DNA of 64,000 nucleotides, taken from NCBI GenBank assembly GCA_030770545.1, contig CM061091.1, positions 8,674,501 through 8,738,500 of the forward strand, in the 5' to 3' direction. Positions 36,601 to 49,566 of this stretch are shown piece after piece. The first letter of the stretch is position 1. The number at the start of each line of letters is the position of its first letter. This DNA is from Macropodus opercularis. Taxonomy: Eukaryota; Chordata; Actinopteri; Anabantiformes; Osphronemidae. A program made the position numbers and the translations under genes. The notes under the pieces were generated by a model. That model was not told the DNA's origin. It did no database searches and was given only the letters and a program-made list of their open reading frames with translations.

Positions 36601-39600
36601 TGAAATGGCTTTTGTTTTTCACTAGCACAGCTTTTGCACTCGTCTTGATGAATGCCAACAACAAGCAGGTAATATTGGAAAAAATATGCTGGGTATATCT
36701 ATTGGCTCTCTAAAACTGAAAGCCAAAAAATTGCATACACCAGCAAAGAAACATGTCCCAATCATTACGGTGCTCTGTGTGACTGCCGCTGTAATTTCAC
36801 CATGTTAAAAACACACAAATACGCCCCAAAAAACCTTTAGACTGTGCACATAAGTCACGTGAAATAGTTTTTTTCTTGTTATCAACCTTTAAATTGTGGA
36901 GTAAAAAGACAAATGAGGGTCTTTGTCCAAAACGTTAGGGAGGGCCCTGTAATTTTCACTAACAACCTAACAATTACTTGTTGTGTGTATTTAGTGTTTG
37001 CATTACCGTGTTTTCGTGAGAATGCTCTCATGTAATCTGTCCACATCAAATGCTTTACTGAGTTCTTTACGCCATCTCTCACATGGTCCTGGAAGGATTG
37101 GGAGAGTTTAGACATAAATATTAACAGAGGCTCTCAAGATGTGACGCATGTGATGTTATGTCAAAGCCAAACACACAGAGCAAAGCAGGTTTACTTTTTA
37201 CTGTGTTACTTAATGGCAAAATCGTTAAAAGCTCCCTTTTTTTTAATATATAGACTTTTTTTTATTATTATATTGAGGAAATCTCACTGGAACAGTACAG
37301 CTATAATCTGAAACCGCTGTCAGCATGTTACTTTATTTTCTGGTTAATACGAACTCAATGACCATCTCTTTGATGGTAAAATTGATGTATTGTACAGTGA
37401 GTATTGATGGAAAGTCCACATTAACTATTAATGACCTGAATAAATGAATCTTCTTCTGTCCAACTAGGCTGTCGGGCCTTATTGATTAAGATACGTGTGC
37501 TATTTATTATTAGGTCATTCATTATTATATAATAAATTATTTTTATTAGATATATTGTTTGTGTGTACTGTACCTAATTTAATTGGCTTGATTTAGAAAA
37601 ATACTTATATACATGTATGTATGTATGTATGTATGTATATAAAGTCAGGGAAAAAATTTTTTGAACCCCAGCTGATTTTGTAAGTTTGTATAGTCTACAC
37701 TGTCAATGCTAGGTTAATTTGAACAGTGAGAGACAGAATAACAAAAATATATTATATTGTTATAAATTAATTAGCATTTTGCGTAGAGAACAAATAATCT
37801 CTATGCAAAACATGCTTTAGTACGGCAAAACCTTTCTTCGCAGAGGTCAGCTGTTTCTTGTAGTTGGCCACAAGGTTTGCACACATCTCAGGGGGGATTT
37901 TGTCCCACTCCTCTTTGCAGATTCTCTCCAAGTCATTAATGTTTCATGGCTAATGTTTGGCAACTCAAACCTACGGCTCCCTCCACAGATTTTCTATGGG
38001 ATAAAGCTCTGGAGACTGACTAGGCCACTCCATGACCTTAATATGCGTCTTCTTGAGCCAATCCTTTGTTGCCTTGTGTGTTTTGGATCATTGTCATGCT
38101 GGAATACCCAACCACGACCCAATTGCAATGCTTGAAACTTGACGATACACCATACATGGTAAATGGTCTGCACTTGTATAGCTCTTTTCTATCGGTACTC
38201 AAAGCGCTTTGACACTGCGACTTATTCGCGCACACAAACACACACACACACATTTACACACCGATGGCAGACACACCAGGGGCAGCTTGCGGTTCAGTGT
38301 CTTGCCCAAGGACTTGACATGACTGGGCAAGCCAGGAATCAAACCACGATTGGTAGTCAACAGCTCTACCCCTGAGCCACTGCCACCCCAAAATCCTCCC
38401 TTTGATGCTGTGCAATTGTCCTGTCCCCTTGGCAGAAAAACACCCCCAAAGCATAATGTTTCCCCTCCTCATTTAACGGTGGGGACAGCGTTTTTGGAGT
38501 CATAGGCAGCATTCCTCCTCCTCCAAACACAACGAGTTGAGTTGATGCCGAAGAGCTGGATTTTGGTCTCAGCTGACCACAACACTTTCACCTTCCTTCC
38601 TCTGAATCAGTCAGATGTTCAGTGGCAGGCTTCAAACGGGCCTGTAGATGTGCTTTCTTTAGCAGGGGGACCTTGCAGGCACAGCAGAATTTGGGTCCTT
38701 CATGGTGTAGTGTGTTACCAACTGATTTTTGTTTTTGTGTCTATGGTCCTATGACTGTCACTGTCAACTGTCGCCTTCTCACCCAGCTGCTTGGCGATGG
38801 GCTTGTAGCCCATTCCAGCCTTGTGTAGGTCCACAATCTTGACATCCTGACATCCTTGGAAAGCTCTTTGGTCTTGGCCATGGTGAAGAGTTTGGAATCT
38901 GGATTGATTGATTCTGTGGACAGGCGTCTTTTATACAGGTCACGAGCTGAGGGGGCTCCCAATGTCAGCTAGTTACCTGTATAAGATACGCCTGGGAGCC
39001 AGAGATCTTGCTGACTGATAGGGGATCAAATACTTATTTCATTCATGAAAATGCAAATTAATTTATAACTTACTTTGAAATATATTTTTCTGGATTTTTT
39101 TGTTATTGTTGTCTCTCACTGTTCAAATGAATCTAGCATTGACATTACAGACTGATCATTTCTTTGTTAGTGGGCAAACTTACTTACACACACATGAATG
39201 GAAACAATTAGAAGTAACTAACTGTATAGTGACAAGAAAAGTATTTGATCACTCATATTATATGACAAAAACATGCATAATGACTAAGTGTCCTGCATAT
39301 TCTGTTCACTTTCTGTAACACGCTTCCACTCCCACATGGCATTAACCTTTCAAACTTTGGAAACCAACACCAGGATGCACATTAAGAACTCGAGTCACCT
39401 GCTTTGAGGAATTCGATGCATGCTTGTATGATCACAAACGCCCACACTAACGATGGCACAGTTTTCAAGGCATGGTAGCATGTTGTTGAGAACTTTAATA
39501 TCCATTTCTTTTTAAATATCGGATTTCAGATTTCGTTGTATAGTGCAATCGCCTGCTTACATTATGAAATGAACACACCTTCTTGCCTGTGGAGGAATAA

Positions 39601-42600
39601 ATAAGTCACAACTGTGGTTGTCCAGTAAAAGAAAATGTTCTGGAACAGTCCTGGTGATTACATCTTAGCCATTACATAAAGCCTCCCTCTTATCCCAGAG
39701 AAGAAGGGGGGTGGGGTGGGAAGAAAGCCCCAGTTGCTGTAGGAAAAAAGTCCTCACTGGCTCTCACCTTCCCTCCCATCCTCCTTCTTGGCCCCACCCC
39801 ACTATCACTTTTTTTGTGCGAAATCTTTCCTTTCCCTCCCACTACTCACTCACTGTCTTTCCACTGTTCCTATTACTTCCCCATCTGGTTGTGGTTAGTG
39901 GTGCACTGTCTTACTTCGCCTTCATTTTCCGCTAGTCCTTCTCTGCCGCCCTCAATTTGTTTTTTTTAATGAATAATCTGTATAAAGTCTGCTTATGTCT
40001 TGTTGTGAAGCTTAGTTAATGAACTAGGCCAAGTTGGGAAAAGGTATTTGTCATACTTGATGTCTCAGATTCTGCGATGCTTTCCAATATAGTTTCTCTG
40101 TAAAGAGTCAGTTGTTTTCAGATGACATTATTAATGAAGTATTTGTTGCATAGCTAGAAACGGCCACTAATTTGTCTTGGGCAGTTAGAATTTCTTTTCC
40201 AAGAGCAGACTTGTAACTATAACTTTGAGTTAATTCCAGCATATGCTTTTGTAAAAACATGTCTTACAAGCTTTAGTAATGGGTTGAAGTCTGTAAACCT
40301 TCAGCCCTAACACAAGGCCTGATGACTGGAGGCAGACAGAGGGCATGATGAAGGGAATCCATGATAAAATTAAATTAAGAACAACAGGAGAAGAATTTTA
40401 AGTAAATTGTATCAGAGAGAGTGCAGTTTTGAATGAGCAAATACATTACGTAGAAAGGACAGATGGGTGTGGCTAGAGAGGAAGCGGCTGCCAGAGAGCA
40501 TCACAGGAGGACTGTCTGACTTGAGAGCCACAATAAAAGAGATGGAGGGTGAGTGTGGTCACTCACTAGGATATCAATTTATAAATTAGCCCTGAAGTCT
40601 ATGCATCGGTGTGTGTGTGTATGTGTTTGTGTGCATGCACTCAAGCAGTTCTGTGGGTAGTAAAGAGGATGGGGGTGGGGTATACGCTGTACAGGACCAG
40701 TTAGTGGTTCAGAATCAAATTATTTCTGAGCTGACAAGCAGGAGTAATGATGGTGAGGCCAGTTATTGCCCTCTAAGCTGCATTCCCAGCTGATGCCAGC
40801 ACAAAAAGACAGTGGCAGAACGGCCCTTGCATTTAAATTTGTACTTCGGTTTTTCAGTATGCGTCTATCACAATATTTAATATTTTTATAGCAATGAAGT
40901 GTTCATCAGCAGACCTTAGAGCAAAACATGTAAATCAAAGTTGAGCTCAGTTGTCTCTTGCTTCTGTCATTATCCATCAAGTCAAACATCATAGGAAACA
41001 CATGGGCACTTCTACATACTACATACATACTTCACAAACACAAGTTTGCACCACCTGCTGGCCATCATGGGTAAAATGGAGTAGGTGACGCTTACAGAGC
41101 TTTAAGAGCCATAGTGGTTTTGATGGTTTCCATTTGTGTAATAGCTGTTTACACAAAGCCACTTGTCTCTCAGAAGCATAATTTGAAAGCACGGTAAGTG
41201 CTATAATATGTACTGAGTGTATGTTCCTCCACTTTTTCTAACCAGTCTGTATTGTCCGTCTGTCTAGGTGTCCACATCCTGATTGCTGTCGGTGCTGTGA
41301 TGATGGTTGTCGGTTTCCTCGGGTGCTATGGTGCTATTCAGGAGTCCCAGTGTCTGTTGGGAACTGTGAGTCTTAGTCCCATTTCAATGATTCCTTCCTG
41401 TGTTTATGCCTTTTAATATCAACGAAAAGCTTTAATTAGTATTGAAGTTATGCACACACACAAAAGCATGAACGTTCATATGTGACATGATTCGAATGGA
41501 TTAACATGCTGTAGTAAGTCAAGGAGGTTGAAAACTCCTAGGTGGTGAACATCAACATGCACAGTTTGGGGTTTTTGAGGCATAAGACTGAAACATTTAA
41601 TGAAGAAATAAAATCAAACTGGGAATGGTTTAGTGATCTTTCTGTTCTATCCTGCAGTTCTTCATCTGCCTTGTCATCTTGTTCGCCTGTGAAGTGGCAG
41701 CTGGAATCTGGGGCTTTATGAACAGAGAAGCTGTAAGCAGAACACCCATTTACTGGGAAAATATTTTGTTTATTTATAAAAATGTAACACTTAACACACA
41801 CACACATAACTTTTAAGTTGTTTGATTAAATTATATACACTATTTGATCAACGTTATTAGTTTTCCAGCTTGTTTTGCCTGTTGGTGTCTCATAGGTTTT
41901 TTTGTTTTTGCACCATTCCACATTTTATTGTTAAAATCCTTTTTTGTCTTCTATCTAAATGAAATGTCAGACTACCATTGTACGCTTATTTGCTGACCTT
42001 GTGTAGTGAAGCGCTGTAGAAATCACATTATTTCGTTTATTAAGTATTTATTTATTGTCATGTGTATTAAGTGTTAATTATTTATTTATTCATTGTTCCT
42101 GTAAGCACTTTGAGAATCGTACCATCAATCCCACTGTTGCTGACTGCTCTACCTCATTAACTACAGCATTGTTTTAATTTATTTAAGCCAAAGGAGAATT
42201 GATCTCTATTTGTCACCACAGACAGTTTTGTTCAAATAAAGCCACAGATCTGTTCATATGTTATAATAACCCTCATAACCCTTCTTTTCATCCAACCAAA
42301 GACAAGCAAAACTCTTGCTAAAATGTTATTGACATCTTAGTCAATAAGTTTAAAGTTTGATTCCATTAAAACTACTTTGTTTTTCTGCTTTTATCCTCTT
42401 TTAGGTGTCAACTGAGATGATCAACTTCTATGACTCTGTGTATGACGAGGCCATGACAAAAAGCTTCACAGATCCGGATAACAAAAAGGCTATTAGCACT
42501 GTGCTCAAGGTTTTCCATGAGACGGTATGAATGAGGAAAGATTAATTTCTAATTAAAAAGTAACAATATTTTTAAATACATATATTTACTAGTTATTATG

Positions 42601-43574
42601 CCCCTCACCCTGCTTTTAAAAGGAGAGGCGGAGGTGTAGTTGTTAAAACCACCAGAGGGGGTGTTAATGCAATAATCTATTGTGAATAGTAAGTAAGTGG
42701 TAAAGACCTGTGAGTCTTCAGCAGAGCATCAGGTGTCCAAGTGACCCAGATACATGTGAGATGTAATAAATGATCCTTACCACAAGACCAATATATATTA
42801 TTATTATTAATAATAATAATAATAATTTCATCTGTTTTTCAGCTGGGCTGCTGTGGTAAAGGTCAACTGAACAATGTTGCGACAGTATTGATAGAGAAAT
42901 TTGGCATCTCTGATATCTGCCCCTCTCAGACTACAACTGTAAGTGCTGGCGTCAAGCTCAACACTGGTCACCACTTTCATGCAACATCATGTGTTACAAA
43001 TTGTGTTGTTGATGGTTGTTATGAGTTCAGAAAAGTTTGGATTATGCAAAGGAGAAAAAGTAGAACTACAATTTTTTTTTTACTTGCAGAGTTGCCACAG
43101 CACAATCACAACCTTGTTCTCAAAAAAGCTTTACCTGATTGGATTCGCCGCTCTGGGGGTTGCAATTATTATGGTAAGAACATGAAGCTGCATATTATAG
43201 ACACTAACTCTTTTCTAAACCTTGTGTATTGCCTTACTTATACAAAAGCACACAGACCTGTATTATTGCACAAACATAAGATATTGTTACGTAAATGTAT
43301 CTGCTGAGGAATTGGTGAGACTATGGAGACTGTATGTGACCGACAACCTATTAGACTGTAATAATGTACCTAATAAAGTGGAGAGTGGGTGTACATACAC
43401 AGTTATATTTTTTAAACCTAATGGCAGTGGGTGTCTGTGTGTAGGTGAATGGAACAGGAAAGGAATTGCACTTAGCTTCCTGCTAACTACTTCACCACTT
43501 CTATGTTTCAGATCTTTGAGATGATCTTCAGCATGGTCCTGTGCTGTGGGATTCGCAATAGCCCGGTGTATTAA
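30632..43574 (+). CDS. cd81: CD81 tetraspanin, complete, 8 exons
   Basis: Exons 30632-30697, 36003-36117, 41268-41365, 41658-41732, 42405-42524, 42843-42938, 43090-43173 and 43512-43574 have GT-AG introns and matching phases. They total 717 bases, 238 residues (human 236). The start MGVEGCTKCIKYMLFFFNF and end MVLCCGIRNSPVY are CD81 hallmarks. There are four membrane segments (about 13-35, 62-84, 90-113, 203-227). The large extracellular loop carries the CCG motif at 161-163 plus Cys185 and Cys192, which form the two tetraspanin disulphides. Cys6 and Cys9 are the usual palmitoylation sites. CD81 organises membrane microdomains with CD19, integrins and other partners, mainly at the plasma membrane. 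The large loop is the divergent part, as expected between fish and mammals. Teleosts have cd81a and cd81b; which one this is was not decided. A duplicate of exon 1 lies 1.7 kb upstream. Confidence 0.96.
31233..31565. repeat. Minisatellite, four copies of 83 bp, each with an AP-1 consensus
   Basis: Unit starts are 31233, 31316, 31399 and 31482. Copies 2 and 3 look identical; copy 1 (CTCGTTAATG, AAGTACCC) and copy 4 (GGGGTCTAACC) carry a few changes. Each unit has a perfect TGAGTCA at 31250, 31333, 31416 and 31499, and an ATCATGAATCATG near-palindrome 30 bases later. The array lies about 540 bp into cd81 intron 1. The spacing is too regular and the unit too long for a CRISPR, and the host is a eukaryote. 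Confidence 0.95.
31566..36002. other. Rest of cd81 intron 1
   Basis: AT-rich intron DNA with no recognised exon, RNA gene or transposon. A 27-base segment at 31723-31749 recurs exactly in intron 2 (36539-36565). Confidence 0.45.
36118..37610. other. cd81 intron 2, left part
   Basis: No recognised gene or repeat family apart from the 27-base match at 36539-36565 to intron 1. Very AT-rich. Confidence 0.4.
37611..37640. repeat. (ATGT)n microsatellite
   Basis: About seven ATGT units immediately left of the Tc1 element. Confidence 0.85.
37641..39182 (-). mobile_element. Tc1/mariner transposon with long inverted repeats, decayed
   Basis: Long terminal inverted repeats of about 150-200 bases. For example TCAATGCTAGGTTAATTTGA near 37704 is matched, inverted, near 39120-39145, followed in both by ACAGTGAGAGACA. 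The minus strand encodes a transposase start at about 38882 (MAKTKELSKDVR...), a later segment with GNIMLWGCF (about 38465-38440) and eroded coding through to 37800. Frames are broken. A MITE is inserted within it at 38159-38390. It lies in cd81 intron 2. The right edge is uncertain because the terminal bases have diverged. Confidence 0.82.
38159..38390. mobile_element. MITE/short interspersed repeat nested in the Tc1 element
   Basis: A roughly 230-bp unit beginning GGTAAATGGTCTGCACTTGT, with AAAGCGCTTTGACACTGC, an ACACACAC stretch, GTTCAGTGTCTTGCCCAAGG and the end CTACCCCTGAGCCACTGCCA. I recognise this as an abundant teleost short repeat of unclear class. A second, more decayed copy lies at 45405-45590. 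Confidence 0.75.
39183..41267. other. cd81 intron 2, right part
   Basis: No gene recognised. The stretch at 39222-39253 (GTGACAAGAAAAGTATTTGA) resembles the outermost bases of a Tc1 terminal repeat and may be a rearranged end of the neighbouring element. A GT-rich tract lies at about 40605-40632. Confidence 0.4.
42797..42830. repeat. (ATT)n/(AAT)n inverted microsatellite
   Basis: ATT repeats pass directly into AAT repeats in cd81 intron 5, close to the acceptor of exon 6 (42843). Confidence 0.8.
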
Positions 43575-45110
43575 AGGCACACGTCCCTGCCAGCAATCTC
43601 GCTTATGAAGGAAGTATTTTTATTTTTAGGTATTTCTCGTATTTCTCTTCTAAGCAGGAAATGCCACATATATTGCTTGCTGGATTTAGTCCGCTCTTTG
43701 TGAAGACGACGTATACAATCCTCCATTGAGCATTTTAATTACACTGTCATTGTAGTTGTTTTGTTAATCACAAATGCTGTTATGCATATTTGACCAGTGG
43801 TAACCTATACCTGATACGTAGGTATTTGTATCACACTGTCACAAATGAGTTGTATTGGTTCACCAGTTCTGGTGCTTTCATCGTACAAGGATTTGTTAGT
43901 TGTTTACTACTTCCTTCGATATGAACATGCTCTTATATTGTTGGATGTTTGTTTGTTTTTTCACTGTTTTATGTATAAACTGTATATAAATATATATGTT
44001 AACAGTGCTTTATGACTGCCTGAGCATGGATATTGTATTACACTAGACCCCTATATTCTTCCTGCACTGTATTTGTCTTCCCTTAGACGGAATCACATAA
44101 TAGTGTCTATGAGCACTAGTAGAGGACTAGTGTTGGCCTTATGTTCTCCATCTCAGTTAATCTTGGAAGCTGGAACCAAAATCTAAGTGACCTGATGCCA
44201 TGTCATGACCCCCCCCCCACCCCCCAGCTTCACAGCGTACTAATCTCCATCACTGTTCCCGTTCATGTAATAACTGCACCCGGTGTAGGGCTCAAAAGCA
44301 GCTCAGCTGTTTGAGTCACCCAAGTTCTTTTTAGTCCTGCATTTGTTTGCACGAGCATGTGTATTTGTGAGCACATACTGAACATGCTTCTTAACATGTA
44401 GATTGGCCCAATTCAGTAATTATTCACTACTTTAAGGCCCGTTAAACTAAACCCAAGCTAATTATGACTGTGCTGATGTTTTTCTACTTGTTTTAAATTC
44501 CAGTCTAAGGCTCATAAAGGTGGTTGTAATGAAGGTTCAAGCCTACTGTGTTCCAGCCGTTACGGTCATCATAACAGTGGTGATGCTTGTAATTGAGGGA
44601 AGAACAGTCAAATCAACTTACAGGTTTCACTTAACACCAGGTCATAATTTTTGCTGTTATGTAACCTTCCATATTGTCAGCCAACTAAAACCCTTGTCTT
44701 GTTAACATCTAATACCTAAACTGGGCAACAGTAAACGTGTTTTTTTTATATGTATTTTACTAATGAACACTGTAGAAAGACTGTATGCCTTTTTTCCCTG
44801 TGTGTTGCGATACCTTTATCTGGTATGACATAAGAGAGATGTGAACACAGAGGGTGGAAGACTTCGAGGCGGTGATTAAGAGGAGGTCAATCCTTCAGTA
44901 CATCATCTAGTTCCTACCTGTGTCATCCAGTAATGAAAGTAACAGGTGTCCTTCTCTGACAGTAATGTCTATATTGCTGCCTTTTAAATTTGAGAACTGC
45001 CACTTAGGACCCAATGCCTCTTAAATCTCACTGCTTCTTCGCTCTTGTAGACTTTGGTTTGCCCAAATATAAAGGGATTAAATGTATTTTACAAATAAAC
45101 GCTTTTTGGC
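43575..45110 (+). other. cd81: cd81 3' UTR
   Basis: Runs from the stop codon to an AATAAA at 45094-45099, followed by a T/G-rich stretch (about 45101-45122), a good end signal. A 1.5-kb 3' UTR is plausible for CD81. A poly-C run lies at about 44211-44225. Other A/T-rich hexamer variants occur earlier, so shorter forms are possible. Confidence 0.55.
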
Positions 45111-45404
45111 TCTTGTTCTTTCGATTTCTAATCCTAATTCTGGAATCCAGTCAAAACCACGATGATGGTAACACATGAAATGTCTTTATTTGACCATACA
45201 GTCAGCTGTTCAAGAGAAGACTTGCAGTCTTATACTTTTCAGGTTTTAGCACTGATTCAGCCTCTGTTTAGGGTTATCACTAAATATTCTTCAGTTTATG
45301 TACAGTCCAGTCTACCAGAGGTCTAGCAATATATGTCAAATGAAACCCATTTGAACACATTCTGAATTGGTAACATCTGGCAACATATGTGCTTCTGGTC
45401 AGAA

Positions 45405-45590
45405 ATGGTCTGCATTTATATATAGCTTTTTCTTATCGGTTAGCTCTTTCACACTGCTTCTCAATAGCCCACAAGTACACACATAGTCACACCCTGGTGG
45501 CAGAGCTGCTGCTATGCAGCTCTGTTGTGCACAAGGAAAGTTGTGGTTGGTGAGCTGTGAACTGCTCTGCTTCCTGAGCCACTGTAATAC
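45405..45590. mobile_element. Second, diverged copy of the teleost MITE
   Basis: It shares the order of motifs with 38159-38390: GAAATGGTCTGCATTTATAT, TTTTTCTTATCGGTTAGC, TTTCACACTGC, an ACACACA region, GGTGGCAGAGCTGC and a terminal TTCCTGAGCCACTG. Confidence 0.65.
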
Positions 45591-48500
45591 ACTATTAACA
45601 ACATATATAACAATACTGTACATGTATAAATCTGTATCTGCGAACACAGTTTTGTTAGTGACGTTTAAAGCTATACAACAGGCTACACAAACATTCAAAT
45701 TCACATTTGTTTCCCTCTTTCTATATCTGACAACTTTTAAAATGTTTTTAATATGAAGAATAGCACATTTTTATGTTACAGCAGCTACACTAACCTAAAT
45801 CTAGTCACTAAATAAGATACAAATGCAAAAAAACATGTTGAAAGAAAACATTAGATGTAACCAATAAACGACGAAAGAAATGCTATAAAACCTTATCTTA
45901 TTTTATAAAAGCGAGAAAGCTATGTGCTCTTTATATTTTCTTGGTACAATGTGCAAGTAAACCCAACTTCTGTTGATAACTTCAAGAAACTAAGTTTGTT
46001 CAAATTATTACCTTCCAAAGCACAAGCACGCACAAACTTTTTTTAGGTTTTAGTTTTAATGAAAATAAACAAAACAAAGTGTAGTGTGGTAGCTAGTGTT
46101 AAAATACAGTATGTTGTAAAAATAGTCGCATATTAGTGCAGCATGATTCGTTTTGCAGGGCAAATGTTACATTTTTAAAGTTAAAGGGTTTTTTTCTTCA
46201 GTTGACATGAAGTCAATTGGTTGCTCATGCTATAGAAGGCTGTAGTGTCGGTCAGGTTGCTTCGGCACATAAAACACAAGAACTCCAAACAGAAACGTAA
46301 GTTTGTAACGGCAGCTGCAGAAGCACAGGCAGTTCAGGACTCCAGGGGGAGCAAGATGATCGTACAGTAGCTCAGAACCAACAAAGCAGATGCAGGAGGT
46401 TTAAATGCGCCTGCTAGTATTTAGCTGAACTGAGTGTGGATGTCTGTAAACATGTGATTCACATCAGTTTCTTTAAACCACTTGACATCAAGGCGTCCAT
46501 GAAAGCATTAGTTATGGTTCTGCTCTCTTTTACTCAGCCTTCCCTTTAATTTGTCTCCTTTTGTACAAATATGGGTTCCAAAAGTTTTTGCCTTGTCACT
46601 CACAGAAGCTATTCAGTTGTCATCAAGCATCAAATGAAGTTCAAGTTTCACTAAGCTAAACATTTACTGGAATGTCATAAGTATCTGTCAAGGTTTAACA
46701 GTAATTTTCTGCTGTGTGGTTGTGGAGCTCTACAAAGAATAAACTGGTTTTATTCTCAGCAGCAAAATCAACCCTGTGTTTGTGACAGAGACATTTGATA
46801 GTGGAGCGTTGAGAGTTTGATGTGAAAATCAGCACTTAGGAGTTAGACTAGTTTGTACAGTACACAGCCAGACGTCATCGAAATGGCGTCAAACTCTGCA
46901 ACTGGCCAAAATGCTTTTAAATTTCATTTAAAATAAACACAGACGCTTACTGGAAAAATCTAAGAGTAGGGCGGTTATTTTAATAATGCAGTTGTTCTAC
47001 CTCTTACAAAACACACAGATGATACTGTTTGTGCATCAGCCTTATTAACATTTATAGGAAATTGTAGGATATTTACTGTACATTCGCATTGACTAATAAC
47101 CAGCATCGAAAAGGTTTTGTTGTACAGGCAGTGTGAATCAGAGAAATAAGCTGATGAGGAAGGAAAACCTTCAGGGACGGAGAAAATCTATAGACAATGG
47201 AGAGGAAGACCAAGAGTGGTGGTCTGTGATGAGATAAGAGCCACAGTTAAAGGTGGGGTGTGGAGACATGGCCTGAACACGCACGGCTGACACTGAACCA
47301 TGAAAATACTTTCCAGGACACAATTTTCTGGGAAGATGTACGTCATTTGTGATGCTGCTCAGAACATATGGCAAAATGCAGCAGAGACGGGGGGGGCTGG
47401 GAAGAATGAGGGATCATACTGCACATGCCGCCCTGGAATTTCAGAAATGTCTTTGAACGTTCTAATTTTTACAGGTGAATGATGACATGCAACGTTTGTA
47501 ATGAGAGCCTATGGATTTCAATAAACAAAGTGAAAATAGATTTGACCTGCATTAACTTCACAGGTTAAAAAAGCGAGCGTTAAAAGTAACTTTGTGATGT
47601 GTAAAAACCATTTGTGCGCACATTCCTGACTTACTGATGAAGTAAAAATGGTCATGACCTGTGTGTGTTTGTGTGTCGTTGCTAAAAATACACCCTTGTC
47701 ATTACATCCACACCCAGCATGAGAGTCAGTGGTTTTGTGTGTTTGTGTGGACTCCTCCACATCTCAGAATACCGGCAGGATTGTCTCAGGAATCTCTCCC
47801 TGAGCCTCTCTGCTTGTGACATTTGACTCCTCGGACTCAGGCTTAGCTTCCCAGAACTCCCCCCAACAAATGGCTCATGTTAGCTTCGGGTAATGAGGTT
47901 ATTTCCAAATTCCTCAGCCCTTAAACATCCCAGACCACACCATCAACACTTCTCCTTGTCGCACACTCCTATTACCACTTTCATTTATCCTCATCTGACA
48001 TTTTGAGGAGTTTTGTGTCAAATAAAGGCTTCCTGCATATTGTTTGTGTACTCAGGAGTATATGTTCAACATCCCCCTGTGTGAACTTATGGACATGTCT
48101 TTGTGATGATGTCACTCAAATAAACTTGTTAACCCACTGACCTCCACCCTCCCTCTGTCTCTTCTTCTGGTTCTGCTCAAGATAAGACTGTACATGTTAA
48201 TTCTGATGACATGTTACACCAGCACTGATCCTGGTTTCATTCAAGCTTCAGACTAGAATCATTTTTATGCCCTCTCAAACCATTTACAGGACAACTATGT
48301 CACCCTTTAGGCTTTAGACTGACCTTTCCCTAAACACCACCACCACCTTGTGGCCAATGAAATGTTTTCTAATTGCTAAGGCACCTTTGACCTTTGACCA
48401 CATTTTTTTGCAAAAAAACTGCACACAAAACCACGAAAACTTATACCAAACCAGCATAACCTTCTAACATAACATAACATTCAAGATCTCTTGAGAAAGC

Positions 48501-49360
48501 AAATTTTCCTTAAAAATCTCTTGTGCCAGTTCAGTTACACACGAACCACAAAGCAACAGCTACACACTGACAGCTTAAATGAAAAACACCTGCGGTTTTA
48601 GCTTTTCCTGTAAGAGCGGGCTGTTCTACTGCAACATTCAAAATATACAAAAGAGCAGTAGAAAAAACAAACATATTGGAAAAGCACACAATAATTGTGG
48701 AGTTGGGAGCCACAGTGTGGTTGTCAGAAGATTTCTTCATTAGGATTGTGTGGCGAGACCGACCCACTGTGATCCAAAGCAGTGCTCGAACCGACGCCGT
48801 CCAAAATAAAAATGGACTATTTCTATTGCTCATTCCCCTATTTCTCAACAAATTGTGTGATAAAAGCTCATATATTACTGTGTGTGTGTTCTTGGAAATC
48901 AGCAGATTTTTATTTGTCTTGTCTGTTTCTTTTCACAAGTTTATAGACAAAATATTTGGATTTGATATGGAAAATAAATGTAATGGTAAAAAGTTCTAAA
49001 TGTGTAACCACAACAGTTGAGCCACACTGTAGGTAATAGAGAAAAACTCCAGAGTTTTCTTCTTTGTTGGTGAGAACGTGGATAAAAAGCAGGGGCCTGA
49101 GCCCCTTGCAGACCCCTATTGAGGCTTTTTGAGGGTCGGCACATTCACTTTAGTCAGTGAACACTTCCATCTCCACCAGCTGGGTCATCTTTAGCCATTT
49201 TAGGAACACGTCTGAACCAAACCTTAAGCTTAGTGATTCTGTACACCCACATACCCAGACTAGATCAGCTGTGAGCCTCAGATCAACAACTCATCAAACG
49301 GATCAAGTACTACACGCAACTTTCTCAACATCTTTCCAGGAGACATTGCGCGCCAGGTGG
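45591..49360. other. cd81-pkp3 intergenic DNA
   Basis: No coding exon, RNA gene or further transposon was recognised. The open frames (for example 48531-48851 minus and 48676-48999 plus) overlap each other, lack domains and look random. Confidence 0.4.
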
Positions 49361-49566
49361 ATTTAGGTGGATATTCCCCCCCCTCCTCTCACTTTTGAAC
49401 CAATCCATGCCTCCACTCCGCTGGACCCGCCTACAGAGAGAGAAGCTGCTGCCATTTCGTTTCTGACACTCAACAGCGCCACGGACCGGGACTGGACGGG
49501 GACGGGACGGGACGAGCCGCGCCTGGTGCCTCCGTGCGTTTCTCTGCGTTGTTCCCCGCTGTGAGA
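49361..49566 (+). promoter_or_regulatory. pkp3: pkp3 promoter / 5' UTR
   Basis: GC-rich stretch just upstream of the pkp3 ATG, with GGGACGGGACGGGACGAGCC-type repeats (about 49497-49516) and no TATA box. The frame of pkp3 stays open upstream to 49534, but no ATG occurs there. Confidence 0.4.

Noticed and set aside
42888..43307. 139-residue plus-strand open frame
   Set aside because: It reads through cd81 exons 6-7 and the intron between them; spliced cd81 explains the conserved parts.
48531..48999. Two overlapping open frames of about 106 codons on opposite strands
   Set aside because: Random-looking composition, no domains; long frames on both strands here are not evidence of coding.
49534..49566. 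Upstream extension of the pkp3 frame
   Set aside because: The upstream in-frame codon is GTG, not ATG, and the family start matches 49567/49579.
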